A DNA stretch of 64,000 nt from Aurantimonas coralicida_A (GTDB taxonomy: Bacteria; Pseudomonadota; Alphaproteobacteria; Rhizobiales; Rhizobiaceae): the NCBI RefSeq assembly GCF_036016755.1, contig NZ_JAYXIH010000001.1:184153-248152 (forward strand), read 5' to 3'. The notes under the pieces were generated by a model. The model was not told the DNA's origin, ran no database searches, and saw only the letters and a list, made by a program, of their open reading frames with translations. Positions 48,578 through 58,078 of this stretch are shown here, in pieces. Position numbers and translations under genes: made by a program. Numbering within the stretch: the stretch's first letter is position 1; each line of letters starts with the position of its first letter.

Positions 48578-48794
48578 GCCTGCAACGCTCTGCTCTCGGT
48601 TTCGGGGACAGGATCGACGCCCAACAGACGGGGCCATGAAACGCCTGACCAAGGACCAATGATGTCCTGGCCATCGCGCGCGCCTTGCCCGGACCGAACG
48701 GGCTAAGGCTCGCTCATTTGCTTCGTTAGAGTTTGGCGCCGACGAAAGTCAACAGGAACACGATGAAAGCGACGATGACGCGAGGGCGGCCGCA

Positions 48795-49178
48795 TTAGCC
48801 GAGTAGCGCGCGGACAAACCGAGCGGTCTGATCGAGTTCAGAACGCAAGGCTGCGACAGCCTCGTCGTCGAGAACCGAGTCCTCGAAGCGCTGGGCCGCG
48901 TCGGCAAGCGGAAATGCGCCGATATTACGGGCCGTCCCTTTCAGCGCGTGAGCGATAAATCGACATTCGTCTTCGCTAGCAATTTCAAGGCGGCCTTCGA
49001 ACAATTCGAGATGCCGCAGCAAGAGCCCGAGCACTTCGGTCTCAAGCCCCCGATCGCCCGAGGTCTGACGGGCGAGGTGCACCAGATCGATCGGCCGCCG
49101 CCCCGACGGACATCGGACCGCACCGTCCGCCAATTCGATGGTAGAAGCCTCTTCCATCTGCCGTGTTGCCGCTGCCAT
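48795..49178 (-). CDS. Hpt domain phosphotransfer protein
   Basis: A 127-residue histidine phosphotransfer protein. The phospho-His lies in AHALKGTARNIGAF. ATG 49178 is chosen because ggag sits 7 bases before it; ATG 49184 is too close to that motif. It may pass phosphoryl groups in a relay, but its partner kinase is unknown. It is divergent from the giant GPR-like gene. The frame continues past its TAA for 22 codons with a hydrophobic stretch. Confidence 0.85.
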   Translation of the reverse strand: MAAATRQMEEASTIELADGAVRCPSGRRPIDLVHLARQTSGDRGLETEVLGLLLRHLELFEGRLEIASEDECRFIAHALKGTARNIGAFPLADAAQRFEDSVLDDEAVAALRSELDQTARFVRALLG

Positions 49179-49611
49179 ACTCATTCTCCGAACCTGACAT
49201 CCGCGATTCGACCGGCTATCCTGTTCAATCCCAGTTGCATCGCAGCCTCCACCATCAGCAATCAGGGTGGAGATAAGCTTAAATTTTTTGGAAGAATAAG
49301 GGTGTGCGGCGGCCTGATGGTGCAGTGCGGCTGCGGCGCAACCCTTGCTCCCATGGCCATGATCGAAAATTCTGTGCATTTCTCGCCAGATCGTTAACCT
49401 TATGTTTAAACTTGTACCTATCGGCCCGTTTTACGGTTTCTTTCAACGACGTCGCTAACTAGCATGAAGCATGCGAAACTGCCTGTCAGCCGCCTCCGGT
49501 CGACCAGGCATCTGCGCATGCCGCATCGGTTGGGGGCGCTACTCTCTTGCTCCGCCGCGGCGACCGTCGGCGTGACGGGTTCATAGTAACGAGTATTGAG
49601 GCGCGACAGCG
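49179..49611. other. Intergenic region between the Hpt and GPR-like genes
   Basis: A 433-base divergent regulatory region. A near-match to a CtrA site is present at 49394-49409 (TTAA, 8 bases, TTAA, one base longer than the consensus). An AT-rich tract (AAATTTTTTGG) lies near 49285. No gene is seen. Confidence 0.45.
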
Positions 49612-52600
49612 ATGTCCAAGACCAAATCCTTCGACCAGCTCACCGACGACGCGGTCAACGAAATCGAAGAGGCGCTTCGGGTCGATTTCGAGGAACCGGG
49701 CAATACGGACGATCTGAAGGAGGCGTCAGGTCATCTCGAGGAAAGCGCATCCGCCGATGCGACGAAGGTCGAATTTTCGCTCGACGATTTCGAGCGGCAG
49801 ATCAATGAAACGGCAGGCCGCCTGCGTACGGAAGAAAACGCCGCCCCCTCTGGCGGAGCAAGACGCGCTTCGGTTTCCGACCTGGTCGGCGGTGGCCGTG
49901 CGAAAGCTCCGATAAGTGCGGCTCCCAGCGAGAAAGCAGCTCGGCCGTCAAATATCGCGCCGGATTCGACTGCGAGACCGTCCCGCGATAGCGGCACTTC
50001 CACGCGTCCTCAACAGGCTAGTGAGCCCGCGACGGTGGGACCGTCGGCGCCTCGGAGCGCGGAACCGCCGCGCGCCTACGCCCAGTCCGCCGCCAACGAC
50101 GAGCAAAGACGCACGACCGTCATGGCGCAAGCGCTGCTCGACCGGCGGGCCTCCAGCGCTCCGATATGGATCGCACTTGCCGTATCGATCGCCTGGATCG
50201 GCTTTGTCGGCTTCATGGCATCGGGTCTTTATGGCATCGATGTCGCCACGCTTTCCAGCGGCCTGGTCAGTCCGGCGCGGCAGCGTGACCTGCTCCTGCT
50301 GACGGCCGTCGCCCTCGTCCCGGTTCTGTTGATCTTCGCCTTCGCCGTCATGATCCGCCGTGCCGCCGATTTGCGCCTCACGAGCCGTTCGCTCGCCGAA
50401 GTGGCACTGCGTCTCGCCGAGCCCGAAACGATCGCGACGGAACGAGTGATGAGCGTCGGCCAGGCGGTTCGTCGTGAGGTGGCCGCTCTCGGAGAGGGCG
50501 TCGAGCGCGCACTGTCGCGCACCTCCGATCTGGAGAACATCATCAGCACCGAGGTCGGTGCCCTCGAACGGGCGTATGCCGACAACGAAGGCAAGATTCG
50601 CACGCTCGTCCAGGATCTGGGAACAGAGCGTGAGGCGATGCTGTCGCACGCCGAGCACCTCCGCTCCTCCGTCGTCGGTTCGCATCAGCGGCTCGTGGAG
50701 GATGTCGATCAGACGTCCGAACACATCCTGCAGCGGATCGAGGAGGCATCCCAGCGTTTCACCAGTCTGCTCGACGAGCGCGGCGAGGCATTTGCCCGCG
50801 ACCATGTGAAGCGTAGCGAGAATTTCATCGCCATGTTCGAGGAGCGCAGCCGCCTCGCCAGCGAGACCATTGCCGCCAATAGTGAGAGCCTGATGGCCCG
50901 GCTGACTGGGGCCGGCGACGCGGCGAGCGAACGGCTGAGCGCGACCGGCGACGAGGTCGGGCGCCTGCTGGAAAATCGGACGGCCGAGATCAAGAACCGG
51001 TCGGTGGAACTCCTCGATCAGCTCGAATCCGTAAGCCAAGACATCGAGAGCCGCCTTGTTGCATCTGGCGACGCGGCCTCCGGCCTGCTGAAATCACGTG
51101 GCGAAACGCTCGCGGCGAACAGCGAGAAATTTCTCACCGATCTCACCAGCCTTCTGGACGACCGTGCCATTGGCATCGCGATGGACGGCGAAACCTTCCT
51201 GGCCAGCCTGGATGGCGCGTTCGAGGAGCGGATGCGCGAAATCGGCGAAAAGAACGGTTTGTTCCTCACCAGTCTCAACGAGAGCGTCGACTCGCGCAGC
51301 CGGAAACTGGAGGAAGAATCCGGACGCTTCCTGGAGGTCCTCGACACCAGCCTCGTCGAGCGCACCGAGCGCGCCACCCAGATTCTCGCCGACGCCAACA
51401 GCCGGACCATCGGCGATCTCGACGAACGGATTGCGTCGATCGATCGCACATTGGCCGACCGCGGCGGCTTGCTGGTCACCAACATCGAACAGCGGGCCGA
51501 TGCGATCGAGCGTTCGACCGATCGCATCACGGCGGCTCTGGAGACGCGCACCAAGGACTTCGCGGGGGTGCTTTCCGAGCGGACACAGGAGATCGTCGAG
51601 GCCTTCCAGTCCGGCCATTCGGATCTTTCGATGAAAGCCAGCGATGCGGTAGCGCTGACGCAGATGGCGCTCGAGGCCCGCACGAGCGAATTGCGCGCCC
51701 TCTTTGACGAGCGTGTTGCGGGCTTCGACGGTCTGATGGAAGAACGGACGGGCAAGCTCGCCGGCACCATCGACGATCGCTTGTTGGCCTTCGATCTGGC
51801 CAGTGACAGCCGCGTCGACAATATTGCGCAGCGGGCCGACGAGATGGACGCTGCCCTGGAGCGGACGGCGGAGCGCCTCGAGACCTTGCTCGAACAACGC
51901 CGCGCCGAGATCGAGGCCTCGATCGAACGCGGGGCGGAAGGAGTGCGTACGGCGTTCGATGGCCGGGCAAGCGCGCTCGAAGAGACCATTGCCTCTCACG
52001 GCGAGAATCTCGACGCGTCCTTCGCTTTCGCGCAGCAGAGTCTGCTCGGCAACCTCGAAGAGCGTGGTTCCAGCCTGACTACCGCCATCGAGGAAACCGT
52101 TGCTCGCATGGAAGACCTCATCGGCGCGAGTGAGGGTGCCCTGGCCAAGGGTATCGACGAACGGACGAGCGCGTTGGCCAACCTTCTCGACGAGCGCCAA
52201 CAAGCCATGCGCACGACGCTCGACGAACGAACGAGCCTGTTGCGGTCGGCTTCGCAAGAAAGCCACAGCGCCCTTCTGGCCGCGCTCGACGAACGAATTG
52301 CCGGAATTTCCGGCGGCTTCGACGACGCCGTGCGCCATGTCGCCGACGAGCTCTCCGAGCGCGTCCAGTCGCTGCGAACCGTCATCGAGGATTCGCGCCT
52401 TGCGATCGTTGGAGACGTCGACAGAAACACCGAGCGCCTGCGCGGCGAGATGGACGAGCGGACCGAGGACTTTGGAAATCGGATCGCTGTCAGCGCCGGG
52501 TCCCAGCTCGCGGCGATCGAGAGCGCCTTGTCCCTCGTGGTCGAGGGTCTCGACGAACGGACCGCACAGCTACAAAACGCGGCGGATGGGGTCGCGACCT

Positions 52601-55600
52601 CTCTGCGTGACGAACTCGATGGCCGCTTCGAGACCATTCGCTCCGTCATGGCCGAAGGTCGCGAGACGTTGATCGGTGATCTGGACGGGCGTACCCGCAT
52701 CATCGCCGACGAGATCGGCGATCGGGTGATGCGCGTCGGCGAAGGGCTGGATGCCCGCACGGCCGCGCTACGCGGCATTGTCGAGGAGGCGCGCACCATT
52801 CTGGTCGATGGTCTCGACGAGCGCATGGCGGCGATTCACGCCGTTGTCGACGGCTCGCAGGGATCACTCCTTGCCGGTCTCGACGAGCGCACGGCTCGGA
52901 TCGGCGAGGAATTCGATTCCGGCCGCGCGTCGATCGCCGCGGCAATCGAGGATCGCGTCAAAGGTATCAGCGACGCGCTGTTCGATGCCGATCTACGCCT
53001 CGCTTCGGTGCTTGAAGAGCGTCGCGACAGCCTCGCCGCGATCGTCGAGGAAGCCGCGCGCTCCGCAGCCGCAACACTCGGCGACCGTGCCGATGACGTC
53101 CGCCGCGCCATCGAGCAAAGTGTCGGTGACGTCTCGTCGTCCTTGGAGCTTCGGCGCAACGATCTCGTATCGGCGTTGGAAACCGGTTCGACTACCCTCA
53201 CCGGCGCGCTGGACGAGCGGACCGACGCGATCTCCGCCGCGCTCGAGCGAGGCCTCGGCAATGTCGAGCGTACGTTGAACAATCGCGCGGCGATGATCGC
53301 GGAGTCGCTCCGTCAGACGGTGACGGCGGCCACCACCGCGTTGAGCGAGGAAACGGGCCGCGCCCGCGAGAGCCTCGAAGCCGAAGGCAACAAGATTTCC
53401 GCAAGTGTCTCCGGCATCGATCGCTTGTTCCTGGCGTCCGGAGAAGAGGCCCGTGTCAAGATTGCCGGCGAAGCCGATCGTCTTGCCGAGCGCCTCGGCG
53501 CCCTGGCCGATGATCTGGCGAGCCGCTCGGCCGAGGCCAGCGCCACCCTCGTCGGTGAAGGCGGCCGGATCGCCGAAAACATCGGCGGCGCGGCGGAAGT
53601 GATCCGTTCGCTGTCCGAGCAATCGCGCACGCGGTTCGCCACCGAAGCGGATGAACTTGCCAGGACCATGGCCGATCTGTCGGGTCGCCTGCGCGAAGAG
53701 GGACAGGGCGTGCGCGAGGAACTCGCCGGACAGCGTCTGGCCCTCGTCGACAGCCTCGCCGGGATCACCACGTCCGTCGAGAGCCAGCTGGCCCGCAACA
53801 CCGAGAGCTTCGCGGCCCAGATCGGCGCGGCCAGCGAGCGGATTCGCTCGGCGGGCGACGAAAGCCGCGAGCGGTTTGTCGTCGATGCCGGTGAGATCGC
53901 GAGCCAGGTCGAAAATGCCTCGGCGAAGATGCGTGAAATGACCGAAGTGGCGGAAGTCGCGCTGCGCGAAAACACGGAAGGCTTTGCACGCCGACTGTCC
54001 GGCACCTCGTACCAGTTGCGCACGGAAACCGACCGCGTGGCGGGAACCCTTGAGGAGCGTTCGCAGCGCTTTACCGAGGAACTTGCCGGCGTTTCGGAGC
54101 GCTTGTCCGAAATGTTGAGCTCGAACACGCTCAGCAGCGAACTCTCCGGGGCAACGGAGCTTATCCGCAGCGAGCTCGCCAACGCATCGCAGTCGATGCG
54201 TGACGGCGTCATGGAGGTTGCCTCGCAACTGCGCGGCGACGTTACGGACGCCTCGCAGAGCCTGCTTCGCGACGCCGACGGCGCGCGCGAGGAAATGATG
54301 GTTCGGAGCCGCGAGCTCGCCGACCACCTCGCCTCGATTTCGAGCGCGATCCGGGTCGAGACCGAGCGCGCCCGCGAGCAACTCCTGGAAAGCGCTGGAA
54401 CGGTCGGCGAAGACCTGTCGAACAGGATGAGTCAGTCCGAGCAGGCCATCGCGGCCCGCGCCCGGATGATGGGCGAGGAACTCGATGCCAAGACCCGCGA
54501 TCTGACCACACTGTTGAGCGCGCGCACGGCGGATATCTCGCGCATTCTCGACGAAGAGGCCCGGCCGATGTTCGATCGCCTCGGCGAGAACGGGTCCGAG
54601 TTCGCCCAATTGCTCGAACATAGTACCAGGGATGCCTCCGAGCGCCTCCGGGCGGAGAACGCAGCTCTCGTCGCCGCGCTCGGCCGGCGGGCCAGCGAAA
54701 CGATCGATAGTCTCAATCAGTCCTCCAACGAGATTCTCGGCGCATTGGACGAGAAGACGTCAACCGCAGTCGGCCTCGTTGCGGATATGCGCGATCAGCT
54801 GCAGCACGAGGTTGGATCCCTGATCGGCCGCCTGTCGCAGACGAGTGGTTCGCTGCGCGGGCTCGTCGAGGAAACCGCGAGCAATCTCGGTGCAATCGAC
54901 GCGACTTTGCAGGAGAGCGGGACGCGCTTCACGCAGGGCGCCGAGCAGGCCTCCAATTCGATCTCGCTGTCCTCGCGCCTTCTGGAAAGCAATGTCGAGC
55001 GTCTCGACAAGCTGTCGATGACCGCCTTCTCCAAGGTCGCCAGCATCGCCGACCGGTTTCAGGAGCACGGAGCCGTCCTCGCAGAGGCCGTGCAACTCAT
55101 CGATACCAGCGAGGCCACGCTGCGCTCCACCCTGGAGGGTGGACATGGCGGCATCGAAGAGCTCTCAGCCGGGCTGGTAAAGCGCTCCGAGGAAATCGGC
55201 GAGCTGATGCGTTCCTTCGAGGGGGTCATGGACGGCCTGTTCGATCGGACCGAACAGCGCTCCCGTCTGATCTCGACGCGGCTCTCTTCCGAGGTCGGGG
55301 AAACCCTCGGCGAGGCTGATCGCAAGATGCAGGGAGCGGAACAACGATCGCGTGCCACGGCCGAGGCCATGCGCGATGCGGTCCAGTCGGTGATCGAGGA
55401 CGCGAGCCAGCGTTTCGAAGGCGCAACCGAGGAAATGCGCCGCACTGCCGCTGAGATTCGCCAGGAGCTCGAAGCGGCCCGAAGCGAGATCAAACGCGGT
55501 GTCGTCGAATTGCCGGAGGAAACGCGCACGAGCACCGAGGCGATGCGGCGGGCGGTCTCGGACCAGATCCGGGCACTGCGCGATCTTTCCGAAGTCGTCT

Positions 55601-56454
55601 CTCAATCCGGCCGCGCCTTCGACGTGTCGACTCGTGGCGCGGCGCCGACGCGGTCCGCTGCGGCGGCTCCGCAACCGGCCAGCGCAAAGCGCCGGGTGGC
55701 ACCGCAGACAACGCAGCCCTCCCCGGATGCCGAGCTGACGGAGGAGCAGGAACGCGATGTCGAGGAGCAGATCGCGGCGTCCTTCATGACTGACGGAAAT
55801 CTGGCGCGGGACCTGCGCGGCTCGAACTTTGATCCGCCAAGCCGCACGGGAACCACACCGGCAAAGTCTGCCGAGATGCGCTCGACCGAGCCTCGGCCCA
55901 GCGGCGACCACTCGTTGCCGATGCGCCCGGCGGCACAATCAGGCGAGACGGCAGGCCCTCCTGAAGCTGGCGGCCGTTCGGGCGGCTGGGTGTCGGACCT
56001 TCTGCGTCGGGCCTCGCGCGACGAGGAGCAGGGTGGAAGTTCCGCGTTGAATCCAGACGAGCCGCAGCCGGCAGTGCGTTCGCCGCAAGCGGCCCGTTCG
56101 CCAGACTCGGTGATGGACTCGCTGAATTCACTGTCCGTCGATATCGCGCGGGCCATCGACCACAAGGCATCGGTCGAGCTGTGGGACCGCTATCGCAGCG
56201 GCGAACGCAACGTCTTTACCCGCCGTCTCTACACGATGAAGGGGCAGCAGACCTTCGACGAAATCCGTCGCAAATATCAGCGCGACGGCGAGTTCAAGAA
56301 GGCCGTGGACCGCTATCTCTCAGACTTCGAGAGCTTGCTCGGCGATATCGCGAAGAAAGATCCTGAGAACAACCTCACAAAGACCTATCTCACGTCGGAC
56401 ACGGGCAAGGTCTACACCATGCTGGCCCATGCTTCGGGCCGGTTCGACGGCTGA
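49612..56454 (+). CDS. Giant coiled-coil membrane protein, Growth Pole Ring (GPR/RgsE)-like
   Basis: A 2280-residue protein. The first 180 residues are acidic and Pro/Ser/Ala-rich and cytosolic. Two membrane segments follow near residues 183-205 (IWIALAVSIAWIGFVGF) and 226-250 (LLLLTAVALVPVLLIFAF). Residues 260 to about 2010 are an almost unbroken alpha-helical region with an 11/22-residue repeat led by LDERT-like motifs. A low-complexity linker and a conserved globular C-terminus (RYRSGERNVFTRRLY) follow. Size, topology and apolipoprotein-like helical repeats match GPR of Agrobacterium and RgsE of Sinorhizobium, which form a ring at the growing pole and are needed for unipolar growth. Assignment rests on this architecture, not on an alignment. 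Confidence 0.85.
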   Translation: MSKTKSFDQLTDDAVNEIEEALRVDFEEPGNTDDLKEASGHLEESASADATKVEFSLDDFERQINETAGRLRTEENAAPSGGARRASVSDLVGGGRAKAPISAAPSEKAARPSNIAPDSTARPSRDSGTSTRPQQASEPATVGPSAPRSAEPPRAYAQSAANDEQRRTTVMAQALLDRRASSAPIWIALAVSIAWIGFVGFMASGLYGIDVATLSSGLVSPARQRDLLLLTAVALVPVLLIFAFAVMIRRAADLRLTSRSLAEVALRLAEPETIATERVMSVGQAVRREVAALGEGVERALSRTSDLENIISTEVGALERAYADNEGKIRTLVQDLGTEREAMLSHAEHLRSSVVGSHQRLVEDVDQTSEHILQRIEEASQRFTSLLDERGEAFARDHVKRSENFIAMFEERSRLASETIAANSESLMARLTGAGDAASERLSATGDEVGRLLENRTAEIKNRSVELLDQLESVSQDIESRLVASGDAASGLLKSRGETLAANSEKFLTDLTSLLDDRAIGIAMDGETFLASLDGAFEERMREIGEKNGLFLTSLNESVDSRSRKLEEESGRFLEVLDTSLVERTERATQILADANSRTIGDLDERIASIDRTLADRGGLLVTNIEQRADAIERSTDRITAALETRTKDFAGVLSERTQEIVEAFQSGHSDLSMKASDAVALTQMALEARTSELRALFDERVAGFDGLMEERTGKLAGTIDDRLLAFDLASDSRVDNIAQRADEMDAALERTAERLETLLEQRRAEIEASIERGAEGVRTAFDGRASALEETIASHGENLDASFAFAQQSLLGNLEERGSSLTTAIEETVARMEDLIGASEGALAKGIDERTSALANLLDERQQAMRTTLDERTSLLRSASQESHSALLAALDERIAGISGGFDDAVRHVADELSERVQSLRTVIEDSRLAIVGDVDRNTERLRGEMDERTEDFGNRIAVSAGSQLAAIESALSLVVEGLDERTAQLQNAADGVATSLRDELDGRFETIRSVMAEGRETLIGDLDGRTRIIADEIGDRVMRVGEGLDARTAALRGIVEEARTILVDGLDERMAAIHAVVDGSQGSLLAGLDERTARIGEEFDSGRASIAAAIEDRVKGISDALFDADLRLASVLEERRDSLAAIVEEAARSAAATLGDRADDVRRAIEQSVGDVSSSLELRRNDLVSALETGSTTLTGALDERTDAISAALERGLGNVERTLNNRAAMIAESLRQTVTAATTALSEETGRARESLEAEGNKISASVSGIDRLFLASGEEARVKIAGEADRLAERLGALADDLASRSAEASATLVGEGGRIAENIGGAAEVIRSLSEQSRTRFATEADELARTMADLSGRLREEGQGVREELAGQRLALVDSLAGITTSVESQLARNTESFAAQIGAASERIRSAGDESRERFVVDAGEIASQVENASAKMREMTEVAEVALRENTEGFARRLSGTSYQLRTETDRVAGTLEERSQRFTEELAGVSERLSEMLSSNTLSSELSGATELIRSELANASQSMRDGVMEVASQLRGDVTDASQSLLRDADGAREEMMVRSRELADHLASISSAIRVETERAREQLLESAGTVGEDLSNRMSQSEQAIAARARMMGEELDAKTRDLTTLLSARTADISRILDEEARPMFDRLGENGSEFAQLLEHSTRDASERLRAENAALVAALGRRASETIDSLNQSSNEILGALDEKTSTAVGLVADMRDQLQHEVGSLIGRLSQTSGSLRGLVEETASNLGAIDATLQESGTRFTQGAEQASNSISLSSRLLESNVERLDKLSMTAFSKVASIADRFQEHGAVLAEAVQLIDTSEATLRSTLEGGHGGIEELSAGLVKRSEEIGELMRSFEGVMDGLFDRTEQRSRLISTRLSSEVGETLGEADRKMQGAEQRSRATAEAMRDAVQSVIEDASQRFEGATEEMRRTAAEIRQELEAARSEIKRGVVELPEETRTSTEAMRRAVSDQIRALRDLSEVVSQSGRAFDVSTRGAAPTRSAAAAPQPASAKRRVAPQTTQPSPDAELTEEQERDVEEQIAASFMTDGNLARDLRGSNFDPPSRTGTTPAKSAEMRSTEPRPSGDHSLPMRPAAQSGETAGPPEAGGRSGGWVSDLLRRASRDEEQGGSSALNPDEPQPAVRSPQAARSPDSVMDSLNSLSVDIARAIDHKASVELWDRYRSGERNVFTRRLYTMKGQQTFDEIRRKYQRDGEFKKAVDRYLSDFESLLGDIAKKDPENNLTKTYLTSDTGKVYTMLAHASGRFDG
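52549..53274 (+). repeat. Eleven tandem 22-residue (66-nt) repeats inside the GPR-like protein
   Basis: Residues 980-1221 divide without gaps into eleven 22-residue units that each start with an LDERT-like motif, for example LDERMAAIHAVVDGSQGSLL, LDERTARIGEEFDSGRASIA and LDERTDAISAALERGLGNVE. Before this block the spacing is sometimes 33, so the basic unit is 11 residues (hendecad). The DNA is not a recent tandem duplication because codons differ freely between units. Confidence 0.88.
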
Positions 56455-56743
56455 TCGAGGCGGATAATCGGACGTTCAGCGCCTCGCTCCGACCATGCTG
56501 ATCGAGAAAATCGGCATGGTCGAGCTTGGCGAAGAGGTCTCCAACGTTCGACGGCTCAGGGACCCGAATGAGTCCCCGGTCCTGTAACGAGGACGACCGA
56601 CAAAATCCTGGTGAGTGAAGCATGCCGCCTACGGCGAAGGCGTGTCCTTCGGCCACCGTTCACCCGAAAACGAGCCAAGCAGAGCTCTGTCGAACCATAA
56701 GGGCGGCGCCTCGGCCTGCCGCTGACAAGCAGGAGGAATTCCC
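56455..56743. other. Intergenic region between the GPR-like and amidase genes
   Basis: The 289 bases hold a perfect 9-bp inverted repeat (CGACCATGC 56490-56498 / GCATGGTCG 56514-56522) with a 15-base loop, without a T-run, possibly the transcript end of the large gene. No coding region is credible. Confidence 0.5.
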
Positions 56744-58078
56744 ATGCCCGGCCTCTCGCCTCTAAGCCGCCTGTCCGGCCGTCTCAGCTTTCGAGCGGCC
56801 GAGCGAACAGCCGCCGCGATCGGCCGGGTTGAAGCCTTGAGCGATGAGGCGGTCGGGAGAATCTTCACCCGCTTCGATGCGGTAAAAGTGATGCGTGCGG
56901 CGGAAGCGCTTGATCGCGACCCCACCCTGCGGCAAGGCCCCCTCGCCGGCCTGACCATCTCGATCAAGGACCTCTTCGATGAAGCTGGCGAGATTACCAC
57001 GGCGGCGTCCGTCTATCTGGCCGACAGAGCGCCGGCCGAAGCGGACGCCACCGCTGTGGCACGATTGAAAGCGGCGGGCGCCATCCCCTTCGGTCGAACC
57101 ACCATGTCGGAATTCGCCTATTCCGGCGTCGGGCTCAATCCGCATTTCGGCACGCCCGGCAATAGCTACGACCCGTCGCGAATACCGGGCGGATCGACGT
57201 CGGGCGGCGCGCTCAGCGTGGCTCTCGGCCTCGCCGATGTCGCGCTTGGATCGGACACCGGCGGTTCCGTGCGCATCCCGGCCGCGTTCAACGGGCTGGC
57301 CGGCTTCAAGCCGACCCAAGCGAAGGTGCCGCTCGACGGTGCCTTTCCGCTGTCGCAGTCCTACGACAGCGTCGGCCCCCTCGCCAGAGATATCCGGATC
57401 TGCGCTGGCGTCCATGCCGTCCTCAGTGGCGAGTCACCGCCAACCTTGCCAAGACGGGAAACCAAGGGTTTGCGAATCGGTGTCGTCCGCACGGTTCTCA
57501 CCGAGGGCCTCGACGAGCAGGTGGCTGCCGACTTCGCCTCCGTCCTCCAGGTGCTGGCCGACAACGGCGTCGAGCTAGTCGACGTCGACATGCCGGCCCT
57601 CGCCCAGGCGGGAGCGATCAATCGGGTGATCGTGGCCTCGGAAGCGCACCGCGTCCACGCCGATCATCTCGATGCGCTGGAGACGGTCGGCGACCCGCGG
57701 GTGCTCAAGCGGATCATGGCCGCGGCGAGCTTCGCGCCGGACGAGGAAAAGCACGCGCGGGTGGAGCGATCCGCCGCCCAGGCCGCCTTTGTCGGTCTCG
57801 CGGCGGATTTCGACGCCTTCATCGCCCCAACGATTCCGATCGTTCCGCCGCTGATCGCGGAGGTGGAGGCCGATTACGATCGGCTCAACGCCCTGGTTCT
57901 ACGCAATCCATCGACGGTCAATTGTCTTGACGGTTGCGCCGCGACGATCCCGATGCATGCCGCCGGATCGCTGCCGACGGGTCTGATGGTCTTTGGCCCC
58001 GGCGGAGCGGACTGGGATATCCTCGCGATCGCCCAATGTTTCGAGCCTCTCGCCCGACGTGGCGCGTCGAAGGATTAG
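56744..58078 (+). CDS. Amidase signature family protein
   Basis: A 444-residue amidase with the Ser-cisSer-Lys triad: Lys in LTISIKDLFDE, Ser in GGSTSGGALSVALG and SDTGGSVRIPAAFN. It is related to GatA but shorter and outside a gat operon, so it is likely a metabolic amidase; the substrate is unknown. A strong aggaggaat Shine-Dalgarno precedes ATG 56744. It converges on the TRAP transporter genes (stop to stop overlap of 4 bases with dctM at 58075-58078). Confidence 0.9.
   Translation: MPGLSPLSRLSGRLSFRAAERTAAAIGRVEALSDEAVGRIFTRFDAVKVMRAAEALDRDPTLRQGPLAGLTISIKDLFDEAGEITTAASVYLADRAPAEADATAVARLKAAGAIPFGRTTMSEFAYSGVGLNPHFGTPGNSYDPSRIPGGSTSGGALSVALGLADVALGSDTGGSVRIPAAFNGLAGFKPTQAKVPLDGAFPLSQSYDSVGPLARDIRICAGVHAVLSGESPPTLPRRETKGLRIGVVRTVLTEGLDEQVAADFASVLQVLADNGVELVDVDMPALAQAGAINRVIVASEAHRVHADHLDALETVGDPRVLKRIMAAASFAPDEEKHARVERSAAQAAFVGLAADFDAFIAPTIPIVPPLIAEVEADYDRLNALVLRNPSTVNCLDGCAATIPMHAAGSLPTGLMVFGPGGADWDILAIAQCFEPLARRGASKD

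Noticed and set aside
52993..54621. 542-codon minus-strand open frame inside the GPR-like gene
   Set aside because: Created by the repetitive high-GC coding of the opposite strand; repeats explain its regular composition.
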